This document shows, in pieces, positions 1-12,000 of a stretch of DNA of 26,190 nucleotides. Every line of letters starts with the position of its first letter. Position 1 is the stretch's first letter. This stretch comes from Goniomonas avonlea (lineage: Eukaryota; Cryptophyceae; Goniomonadida; Goniomonadaceae): NCBI GenBank assembly GCA_003573635.1, contig QUTJ01031834.1, forward strand, positions 1-26,190, read 5' to 3'. Position numbers and translations under genes: made by a program. Below the pieces are notes generated by a model that saw only the letters and a list, made by a program, of their open reading frames with translations, did not search any database and was not told the origin of the DNA.

Positions 1-3000
1 GCTGGGGACGGGCCGACGAGGGCGTCGCTTGGGCTGCGCGGTGTTCGGAGGGGGTCCGGGCGCCCACCTATCAGGCAGGCCTTGAGCGATTTCTGTAAGT
101 CGCTCGTTGAGGGAGGCGGCCGGCAGAGTCGGCCGGAATATCCTCGGGGCGGACAGCTTGAGCCTGCGTCGGGCTGGGTGGGAGTGGCGGGCGATTGGAG
201 AGAAGAAGGGATACAGCACGAAGAGAGCTGGCAAGGCGAGGATAGCGGACGTGAACGTGTAGCCAACAACAGTGGCCGTCGGAAGGTCCGGAGAGTTGGA
301 GACGAAGAGCGCGGTGGTCATCATGGTGTACGAGACAAGGACGAGGATGCAGGTGAGACACATCGGGCGGTCAAGGTGGCTGTAAGGGCGTGACGACAGC
401 AGTTGGCCAATGACATGCCAGTGCTGCACGTGCCGCAGCAGGCGCACTGCCAGAGATGGAGCCGGAGTCTGGGCGGCGAGGCGGAGCTTCTCGACCTTCT
501 TCACGTACTCGTCGGGGTCGGCAAGGAACGACGCAAGGTGCCGCCGATCCACGAGCACGGCAGCCCCGACACCGAACAAGTACACTCCCACTGTGATGAC
601 GACAAGGGCAAGTGGCACCCAGGTTGCTGGGTTAAGCTGTTCGTGAATGTGCGTCAACCTCACTGCAGCTGTCAAACCGAGCTCTGGGAGCTTCTCCAGC
701 GGAAGCGCGGAGAAATCAGTGGCGTGGAAGCAGTGGCAGGAGAACAGACCGCCACCGCCGCTTGCAACCGTGAGACAGCCACGAGAGCTCCACACACGCT
801 CAGCACCGTGCCAGAACTGGCAAAGGTTGAGCTTGTGCTCGCTCTCATGGTCAGCGCTAGAGGCCAACGCCGGGAGGGACAGGGCGATTTTCGAGGGCGT
901 GCGTGGGACGGCGAGCACTCCCCCGCAAGAGTGCAGTTCCACCGACACAAGATGCGCTTGCACACTATCTGCGCGCACTAATCTGTGCGGGTCGATGCCC
1001 CGTTGAAACTCAACCACCAGGGTGTCCACCCACTTCGGACACGCACCTACGACGCCCGTCATGATATCAGCTGGCACACTCACATTTGTTCCACTGGGAA
1101 ATCTGACCGTGACCCCGCCAACGTCCGTAGGGGCGCTGCGAGCGAGACTCACTGCCAAGTCGAAGGACGCGAGACGTAGCGGGAGCTCGCCAGGGACAAA
1201 GGCAGCTGTCTGTGTGGCGACGATGGAGCGGAGGAGGGCCAAGGCACGCGCCACACGGGCTTCTGTACTGTTGCCTTGCAGCACAGCCCGGCTCGACGGT
1301 GACAAAGACCTAGGTTGGGCACGGTCGGTGTCCGAAGCGCTGTCCTGCAAGCCTGACGGTGACCCGCTCCGCAACCGAGCTTGCTCCTCGGCGAACACGG
1401 GGGAGGTCGTGCGCAGCAGGACGAGGGAGGCGACGTCCAGCAGGTGCGTCGCTGCAGTGGACGAGAGAGGCCCCAAAGGCCCCCCCGAGGTCACAAGACC
1501 CTCGGCCAAAGACAATACCCGCGACTCTGCGTGGCCTCCACCGACGACGTCGAGGTGCGCCACGCTGCTCAGCGATGCAGCCGTTGCCGCAATAGTGTCA
1601 AGATTCAGGACTGAGACAGAATGCGCTGATTCGACCGCGGTCACCATCGTTAGTGCGGGATCGACCGAAGCAGAAGATGTCGAGCGAACGGTTGCGCCGG
1701 CACTCACAAGTTTCTCGCAGGCGTCGGAGCGAGCGATGGCGTTGACTTGCTGTCGCACCGCATTGACGTTTCCGAGAGCGCCCGATTGCGCCACTTCCTG
1801 AATCCCGGCGGAGCACTGCTCTGGCAGCACCATCGGATTCACTTTGGTGACAACTGACACGCACGAGCGGGCACCCCAGCTGTCTTCAACGCAGGCTTGA
1901 AGGTTCAGTTGACCATTATTGAGCTTGTCGCCCTCAGGGAGCCGGATGTTCGCACGGACTGCGTCGAGAGATGCGTCTGTAACGCAGGTTGGTGCAGGCT
2001 CTGAGCCAGCGGGAGTGTCCGACGGGAGAGAGAGCGAGAACCACGAGTAGGTCAGTGGTAAGTCGCCAGCCTCGTCGGTCCACGAGGAGCATGCCAGGGT
2101 GAACACCGGCGCTCCAGCTTGGCACTGCGAGGGAAGGCACTTGGCTGACACATCGCAACTCCCGCCAAAAGGGGCACCGTTGGTCATGAAAGTCATCTCT
2201 GTGAAGCCTCGGGCCCTCGTATCGGATCTGAGCAGAGTCGAGTTCAGCGGCACGTCGAGGCTGACGTCGAGACGCAGCGTAAAACGCTGTCCAGCTGTGA
2301 GACCGCCCGGGGGCACTGTGAAGTACCTGCCAGTTGTCGATACCTCCGCCTGAACGTCGCCCTGGATCATAGTCCAAACCCACCTTTGCCCGGTCGGAGG
2401 AGCAGGCGGCGGGTCCCAAGCAGCACCAGCCGTCGCGGCGGCCGCGACTTCGGAGTCTGCGCCGGCGCCCTTGACCCGGAACGGCAGGCGCGTGTCCACG
2501 CGCCACTGCTCCTCGTAGGCGATTGCGACCGCAACCGAATCCTGCGTGGAGCCGGTCATGGTCACGTGCACCTCGTCCATCCCTGTCCGGGCGGCGGAGT
2601 CAGCCGTGGGTCCGGGCTCCTTGGTTCCAACGACCCGGAACAAGTACCTCCCCAGAGGGAGGGCATCGCGCCCGAGCTCGAGTGCAGCGCCAGGAGCAAA
2701 CAGGCGGTCCATCACACTTGGGTCTGCCACACAGGGTTCCAGTCGCCGGTCTCCGGACTCCGGAGGAGCAAGGTCCCGGAAGCACTTCCACGTGAACACG
2801 AACGAGGACGTAACGCCTTTGCCCTGGTCTGGATCCACGGACTGAGCCGTTGAGAGCGTGAGTGGCGTGTCCCTCCCGACAACTCTGCTGCTGCCGCCGG
2901 AAATGCGAACCAGCACGGGCTGTGCGGCAATGTAAACATCGACGAAGGTCACCACCGCAGCTGCGGTCGCCTGCCCCTGCACCGCCACCCGGAGCTGCAG

Positions 3001-6000
3001 GCGCAGTTGAAGGCCGACAACCAGGTCCGCGGTCGGGACCAACAGCGAGCGACTGTTGCGGGTCCGCTCGTCCAAGGCGAGAGAGGGGGGCGAGACCATC
3101 GACCACGCAAAGCTCATGCTGACATTGCTGCCTCCCGCGGTCCCGTCGCAGGACGACAGCCACGCCTCGCAGGAGAGCACGAGATCGCGCCCTCGAGTCG
3201 CCGTCTGTGTGTTCCCGCCGGCGATGGTAACGTTGGGCACCGAGGTGTTGACCCGCGTGACGCTGACACTGGCTTCTCGACCAACAGCCCCGTTGCGGTC
3301 GCTCACGCGTAGCGAGAACTCGTAGGGAGTCCCGGTCAAGATTAAGGCGGCAGGGATGACGACGATCCTGGTGGCGGGCACCGTCATGCTGACAGAAGTC
3401 AGGGTGAGGGCAATGTCTCGAGCGTTGGCCGTGGGGACGGTCAACGAGTTGCGCAGCAGCCAGGTGAACTCAAGGAATCGGCCCCCGCTGGAGCCCGACC
3501 CGTCCAGAACAAGATTGTCACAGGGGCCCAGCACATTGGGTGCTTTCAGGACAGCTCTAGGGTTGACGGGGTTGTGCGCGGCGAGGACATAGACGGCCCC
3601 GTCTTGGGAGAAGGACTGCTCATCTCTGGACAGGACCAGGTTGCGCTTGAGACGGATACGGTCCCCAACGGCAATCGTGGCGGCGGCGGCAAGGTTGACT
3701 TGCAGTGAGGTGTCAGTGGTCCAGACGCAGACGGAAGCTGGCCCACCGACCGCGTTGGAGGACGCCTCATCGAGGACAGCAGCGCAAGGCACAGCACCCT
3801 TGACGCCGCCGCGGTTGGTGGGCGAGGCGAACTCCAGAGTGATGAGCATGCCATTGTCGCTGAACACAGCGGCAACGAGGGCCGGTGCAGTCTTTCGCAC
3901 AACGTGCGCGGAGAATGGCGAGCCTGAGACGGGGAGTCCTCCTAGCGTGGCGTTGATCTGCACAGGGTTGAGGCTGGTGGGAGTGAAGTTGCCACACACA
4001 GTATGTGGCGACGACAAGTCAGCAACGGATTGGATTCGGACGCTGTTGATGTAGAGCGCAACGCTGTCCACGACACTGCGTGGGGGGGGCAAGATGTTGT
4101 TCCCCATGCTATCACGCAGCGCCACGCATGCACGGGCAGGGAAGCCAACCAACAGCGCGGCGAGCGGCCCTGACAGGAGAGCGGAACGGTTGGCTGTGGG
4201 CATTCCGGGAACGATTGTCAAGGCGAGGGGGGAACCTTGGACACCGACGCTCGCTGCCGCACTGCTGTTGGCGTGCACGACGTAGGTGCCAGCAACAGGT
4301 GGGCTGAACATCGCAACCTCACCACCCTGCTCAGACCACGAGTCTGCGACCAGAGAGATTGCGGAGCCGGTCAGTGTCATTGAGACCTTAACAGGCAGGC
4401 GCTCCAGAGTGTTCGCGGAGCCGAAACGATCGCGCGGCTGCACTCGCACCCGAACCGTGTGCCCAGCGACAGCCGTTGAGCCCGTGGGAGGCAACTCCAG
4501 CGTGCTGAAGGCAGCTTGAGGCGGAGCAACCGCCACGCGGACATGAAGTTCGGGCATGTCAAGGGCCAGCAGGCGCAGGCCGACGGAGTAGTTGCCTGCA
4601 ACAGTGGCATGGAGCTCGACTCTTGGCAGCTCACTGAAAGGGAAAGTGAAAGTGGCGGCCAGGTGGCGATGGCGCGGGACGACTTCCCAGCCTTGGCGAA
4701 TCACCGCCCCGTCCCCACTGGTTATGTCGTTGCCGTAGGCATCCACTGCCGTCAGACACACAGTCGACACAGTCCCCGCCACAAAGTCAGCGCCAGCGTC
4801 GCCATCGCACCAACCCGCCTGGGTTGCAGGGCCAGGCAGGATGGTGACGGTAAACATTCCTGGGATCGGAGACGCCAGAGGTCCGCGCCCCGTCGCGCCG
4901 ACGGCTGGCAGGCCGGACGCGTCGATGGGAGAGCCCGCTACGGTGACCCTCACACTGTACAGGCCTGCCACCGTCGCAGTGAGCGAGAAAGCGTCGGCTG
5001 ACGTGTGCAGCGTCAGGGCGGCAACACCAGGGCCGTCTGCGCTCGCACCAACTCCGTTGCCAGGCGGCAGAAGTATCGCCTGCGACTGCCGCGCTTGGAC
5101 TGCTACAAATGCCGCTGAACCGACGACGGCGAGTCCCTTGGGGACTTGGCCGGGCTCCATGAGCACGTGGTCACCAGGCTTCAGTGTACACTGCGAAGGA
5201 GCGACGGGGCCGAGGGAAGAAACGAGAGCAGCGCTAAATGGGCTGCCTGAGACGCTAGTGCTGTTTGGCTCGACAGCGACTGCCAGCAAGATAACAGTGG
5301 GCTGTTCAGAGTTGGGGTTCAGAGCTTTAAATTCGATTCGCACAGCGCGTGTGGTCGTGAGAGATTTGGTGACGTCATACGTGGTCGTGTTGGCCGTGAA
5401 CTGTACCCTCACTTGGCTGGAGTTCGACGCGGGCACGGTGTTGCCGAAGGAATCGATCAGTGTGACCTCGAAGGCAAGAGCAGTGTCGAAGATTCCACCA
5501 GTCAGACCCGACCCCGCTGCGACACCACCACGCACCTCTCCGGGATGCACGGTGAAGGCGTCTCTGGTAGGGCTGCCAACAATGTCGCGGCCAACGAGAG
5601 TCGCCTCCAGCGAGTACATCCCGGCAGTTGTGGGCGCCACCTTGGCCACGTAGGAGCCGTTCCCTAAGTCGGTGACAGCCGCAATCACTTGGATTGGTGG
5701 TCCACCTGGATTGCTATGCGGTCGCCACAGTCGAACACCGAGCACACCGGAGCATGGGGCTGCAACCCTGACGGAGCACTCGCCGCCGACACGAGCGTTG
5801 CCGTACGCATCCCGGCCGCGGAGAAAGAAAACGGTCTCCACTCCCGCCACCACCGACGCTGGGACCGGAAGCGACACTGATGTGGCGATCTGACTGATCG
5901 CAGCAGGACTAACGGTGACATTGACCTGGGTGACAGTGACCGACGCTACAACCACTTTGACCCTGTAGGATCCTGCAGCCGTTACGACGTAGCTGCAGGC

Positions 6001-9000
6001 ATATACCCCTGTGCCAACAGTGCCAGCTGGTGCTTCAGCAACACACTCAGGTGCCACGATGCCTGACGCTGTCGTTAGCGACACTGCGACAGCGACAGTG
6101 TTGCCTGGCAAGGCAGTTTGGTCATTCCCAAAACTGTCACGCAGGCGCACGGCCACCCTGCCTGGCACCCCAGCAACAATGACAGCGTTGATGCCGGCAC
6201 CGACCACAAGGCTCGTTCCTGCGTCGACAGCTCCCGGATCCACCCGAATAATTGTTGGAGAGGACTGAATATCTACGCCACCGATGGCAACAGAGACAGC
6301 ATAGCTCCCAGCTGCTGTGGCAGTGAAACGGCCTGTGTAGACGTGTGGGGCCTTGGCGTTAGCCACGTCGAGCGGGCCAAACGCTTGGACGTTGCCATTG
6401 ACAGTGATTGTGAATGCGGAGGAAGCACCCGGATGTTGATTCCCATACGCGTCACGTGCGTCGACAGAAAATGTGCCCGCGCCAGCGGCTGTGTCTCGTA
6501 CCGAGAGCGTGCAGCGAGCTGGGGAGATCGCCGAAGGCGACACCGACACCTCGAACGGGCTACCCGGCAAATGAGCAGGAGGCTCTCCTCGCGACACAAA
6601 GAGCGAGTACACCCCGGCAATCGTCAGCAGCCACGTGGTTTCCAGGATTCCATTGCGCTTGTCGACCACGGAGGGCAACGCTTGTGGCAGCCAGGCAACG
6701 GGCTGGAGCACTGTCTTGGCCGCGAGCCGGACTCGGAACGCCGCGCCTCCACTCGAAACCGCGTTGGAATACTCATCACGCAGGCGGATGGTCAGGGAGC
6801 TCGTCACACCAGCAGTTGACGCTGTCATCGCCGCACCATGCAAGGTGGTGTACCGTGTGTCCATTCTTGCAGGGCCGACGTGTATCTGCACTGGGCTGCC
6901 TGTTCCGAGTAAAGTGAGCACCTCCCCTTCTTTTGACCCCACCGCCAGGAAGCTGGTTCCTGCAACTGTCACAGTGACCGTGAGGGCCGCACCAGTGCTC
7001 GGAACCAAGGTGTCGGCACCATCAACAACCACTGACCGGCCGCCTCGGGAGGCATCATTGCCGTACTCGTCGCGGAGATGCAGCCTCAGCGCAACACTGC
7101 CGCCAGCAACTGCGTGGGTGCCATCGGCAGCGGGAGCTGTCACGAGGGCCACGGATGAGGTTTGAGGGACCCAGGTGGCAGCGGCGACGACGAACGCGAG
7201 CTGGGCAGTGAAGGGGGCACCAGTCTCGGGTGCGATGCCTATTGAGACTACGTAGCTGCCCGCCGCGGTCACCACCACGGAAGTGGTTCGCTGGCCTTGG
7301 GGCAGGCCTGGGCCGACGGCTTGTGCGAGGTCGGGCGCAGGCTGACCGTCGCGCGCGACCGAGACACTGGTGCTGTCCAGGCTGCTGTAAGGACCCGAGC
7401 CATGGTAGAGCTGCTCGTTGCCAAACTGGTCGCGCAGAGAGAGGGTCAGGGCGTGCGTGCCGGGGAGTACCGTGCCAGACGGTCCAGAAATCGACGTCTG
7501 TGATGAGTGCGCTACGTTGGGCAGAACGAAGATCAGCAGGGGCGCCCCTGAGATAGGTGCCGTCCCTCCAGGCACAATTTGGGCGATCGTGATGTTAAAA
7601 TACCCTGGGAGGCTGGGGAAGAGCCCAACGAGCTTGTACCGACCTGCACCAACGGCGTTCGACACGCCAAGAGCTCCGCGATACGAGGCGTCGTTGGACA
7701 CAGTGCCAGTGAAGGAGTCCGTGATCGAGAGCACTCGGGTGCCGGCGGCATCGCGTGCTTGCACAACGATGTTCAAGGAGTCGCCGGCGCGCACGACCGG
7801 GGTGAAGAAGTCCACACTGCATTTCGCTGCGACCGTGGGACCCGCAGCGGACACAGCAGTGAACGAGAAAGGCGAGCCGGCCATGTGGGTGCTGGAGACA
7901 CCCATCGTGACGGAAATTCGATAGGTGCTGAGGTCCTTGGGGACGAGCTCTGCCGTGTAGCCGCCCTCGGCCGAGAAGGAGACCTGAGAAAGGGCAGGGG
8001 CCAAGAAGGGATACGAAGTGTTGGTCAAGGAGATGGCAACGTTGTCGTCGGCGGTCTTGGGGCGGATGTTGCCGTAGGCGTCGCGGAGGACCACAACCAG
8101 GACGGTCGTGGTGTTGACAGGCGCGGACGCCGGCACTGTCGCCGCCGAGCCAGCCGACGAGACCACAGCAGCGTGGACAAGCGTCTCGGTGGCAGTCGCT
8201 GAGGAGACGAGCTGCCCAGAGACCATCAGCGCAGTCGCGTACTTACCTGCGATTGTGGCGGTGTATACAGCAACGGTCACGCCTGGACGCCCGAACACGC
8301 TAGGTTGGTAGGAGATGGAAGGAAGGAGTCTGAGGGAGCCCAGTCCCACGGCTCGGCTGGACAGTTCAAGCCACGAAGACACGCTGGCGGCCCCAGACGA
8401 CGAGTCAACCATGTTGCCGAAGGCGTCTCGAACTGTGACTGCAAAGCTGCCGACCACACCAGCGGTCGCAACTGTCAGTCCACTACCAGAGGCAGTGGTT
8501 AGACGAGCTGATGGGGCGGCAGGCACGACAGTAAACGCCATGTTGCTGCCTGTGACCCGCTGGGCAACCCAGCTGCCACCACGTAGGGACGTGATCTCGA
8601 TCGATAGCGCGTACCCGCTGGCTATGGTCACTAAGACCTGCACCGTGGCGCTCCGGTTGGCGTGCAGTGTAACGTCAGCGACGGCGGCTTCGCTGGTGCC
8701 GTCACGTCGAAGCGACGCGGCGTAGTACATGTTGGTGGTGCTGTCCACCGGGGAGTAGACCACAGGGTTCCCGTACAGGTCACCCGGGTGCACATGGAAC
8801 GGAGATACAACGCCAGCCATAACCCAGTTGACAGACGGGCTTACAACCCTGGTTCCAGCAGCATCCATGCGGTTAGCTGCAATGGTGAGCGGGAATGGAG
8901 ACCCTGCCACGACGCTGGAGGGGGACCTGGTTGAGATGACCACCCTCAGGGCGTAAAGCCCCGCCTTGGTAAGCAGGTGGGAGCACTCGTAGCTGCCGGT

Positions 9001-12000
9001 GATTGTGTTCTTGGAGCAAGTGCCAGGAACTGCCAGGCCCACGGTGGCACCGAGCGTGCCCGAGGTGGTGACAGATATCGTGTCGTCGGGATCAACCGGC
9101 CGCAGGACCGACCCGAAGGCGTCCATGCGAATGATGGTGAACGTCCCCTTGATACCAGCGAGGCCACCAGAGAGGCCGGCACCAGTAACGAGGCAGTGTG
9201 ACCCGCTGGTAGGGCCGGGGCCGGTCACAACGGATGTGTCTACGAGGTGCTGCGGGGGCGAGCCGTACAAGATGGCAAAAACGTAGGTGCCGACCTCTGC
9301 CACGGTCAACCCGGCAACGTACGAGCCGTTCCCGTGGTCGGTGAGGACGGGTGTGACGATGCTACCACTGGGCGCTGTGACCAGCGACGTGAACGCGGCT
9401 CCACCGTGCGATATCGGGTTGCTGTAGGCGTCACGGGCCTGTAGTTGGAGGCCAAGCTGCGACCCCATCACAGGAGGGCCCAGAACACGCGTCGTCGTGC
9501 GTGCCGGTGCGATGCTGGCGGCAACGACGAGCAGGCGCACACGGCCACCCACAACCTCTACCACGGACTTCGCATCCTCCGGAGCCGGATTGGAGACGGA
9601 GACGGAGAGGACGTATGAGCCAGCAACCGTGTGAAGCACCCGGAACAAAGCGGTGCCTGGTACAGCAGGCGGGAGCTCAGCCACGGCACCAACAATGGCG
9701 GTGCCGGAAGCAATGGAAAGTTCAGCACGGAACCCTGCGGACGGAGATGCACTCAGAACGTTGCGGTACCGATCTCGAGCCGTCACTTGAACCAGGCCTT
9801 GTTCACCCGCGGGCAGCACAGTGTTTCCTCCAGCAAGAAGCTGGACGGGGTCTAGCGAGGATGCAGAGTGGTGCACCGCGCCTGCGACCACTGACAGCAC
9901 AAACGGACTCCCAGACACGTCGAGCTTGGCCCCAGCTGAGCGGACGTGAACCGTGTACTCGCCAGAGACAGTGAGCAGCAGTGTTACCAAGAAAGACGCG
10001 GAGTTTGCTTCCCGAGGCACGGCCTGGCCGACCACCCCCGAGGCCGTGCTCACGAGCATCGGGCTCGGTTCCACCAGAGCGTTGTGAGGGCGGTCGTTGC
10101 CGTAAGCGTCGCGCGACCACGCTGACACCGACAGCACACTGCCGGCAACCAGGGGGCCACTTGGGGCGTCGATGGTAGTGAAGGGCGCAGCCGGAGGGCC
10201 GGGGCTCACAGACACGGAAAACGGGCTGCCATGGATGTGCTGAGGAGTTGTCAGACCAGCGAGCACGAGTACAACCCCGAGCCGGTACGTGCCCGACTGC
10301 GTCAGCGTGTGCGCGAACGTGAGCGTGTTGTCGGGGTTGGAGGTTGGGGCCAGCACAGGGATGTTCCGACCGCCCGGCGCGGTCCACGTGGCGAGCACTT
10401 GCTGGTTCAATAGCGGCGCAGGGAACCCGTTCGAGTCTCGCAGGGACAAAATAAAAGTTGCTGGGGAGCCGACAGTGGCGGCTGACACGGCGGTGCCTGC
10501 GATGGAGCTGCTGAGAGCCACGACCGCGCCGACCTGGTCGGGCAACACCAGGTTGACGTTGACAGACCGCACCGGCAGCGAGCCGAGGACCACAGTGATG
10601 GACTTGGCACCGGCCGCGGACGAGACAACTGTCACAGCGTACACGCCTGGATTTGATTGGCTCGGGATTACGCTCACGGTCACGCCTGAATCAGGAGACA
10701 CAGTAACCGACATGGCGCTGTCAGGCGCGCGAACGTTGCCGAATGAGTCGACAGCGGTGACGACGAAATGCAGAGGGATATTGATGACACCGCCCCGCAG
10801 GCCTGGTCCAGTGAGCTGCGTCCCTCCCGGGTCCGCGAACGCCGGAGCTACTATTGTGACGAATGGGCTTCCACTAATCGCCACGCTGGTCGTTTTCATA
10901 AAGATCGAGAGCCTGTAGGTGCCGGCACGGGTCACGCTCAGAGAGAAGGTGTTGTCCGGGGCGTCTTGAGTCACTGGGGGCATGCTGACGTCGTCTGGCA
11001 CAGGGGCCAGAGTGGACGAGTACAGCACAGCCCCCGGGGCAGCGGGTGGCACAGTGTTTCCATACCTATCGCGAGGGGCAATTCGAACGAGGTTGGGCAC
11101 CCCAGCGCGCATGGAGGAGAAGAGCGTCTGCGGCACAGCAGTGCCACGACCCGGCACCAGCGACCCCGGCAAGACGGACACCGTCACCGGTGTAGACGGC
11201 AGCGGCTGCCCACCGATAGTGAGCGACAGGTGGTAGCTCGCGCTGACAGTGCAGACGTAGCTCACGCTCACATCGCCCGCGTCGCCTGGAACAGTCAGCG
11301 CAACAGTTGTGGCAAGCTGCAGCGGAGGCTCGAGGCTGAGGGACTGCACCGCTGCTTTCACTGTCAAAGAGGCCTCGTCGGTGACTCGATTGCCGAATTG
11401 ATCTCGGAGCAGCACGCGGGCAGCGAGGGTGGACCCGACAACCGCCTGGGTGTCTGCCGTCACCGACGAGGCCGAGAGCACCACGGCGCCAGGGCGGACC
11501 ACGAGGGAGAAAGGGCTTCCAACGAGGTGACCGACAGGGGCGGTGACAACGTGGCGCACGACGAGAGGATACGTGCCTGACACGGTGCGCAAAAAGCTGG
11601 TAAAGTAGTAGTCTTGAGTCGAAACTTCGATGGGACTCAACGGCGTGGCGCCGAGGGAGACAGCCCAGTGGCTGGCTTCCTGCTGGAGGGGAACGAGAGT
11701 GTTGAGGACGTTGCGCGGGGACCATGCGACTTGGCACGTGGCGCCGACGACACAGAGGAGAGAGGACGGGGCAAGACGCGTCCGGCCGAGATCAACCAAG
11801 AGGGGCACGTCGAGAACACGGAGGTCAACCGAGACGGGGCCAACGCTTGCGTAAGAAGAGTCTGACACGTCAGCGACGACGGCGAAGGCTACGGTCACAT
11901 TGTGCGCGCCGCTGATGGCGTGATCAGGCACACCAGTGATTGCACACGCCTGCTCCTCGCTGTACGGCGTCGAGCCAGACGCGGTGCCCCATGTGAGATC

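Noticed and set aside
4841-5653. Plus-strand open frame of 270 codons
   Set aside because: It is antisense to the filamin array, with no recognisable domain or start context and GC-rich stop-poor composition.
3905-11795. Bacterial origin (invasin-like Ig repeats) of the filamin-like array
   Set aside because: The DAYGN motif alone would permit it, but the same frame continues into REJ and GPS domains, and the units carry the filamin-type NGSY and GSPF ends. I keep it only as an alternative name.
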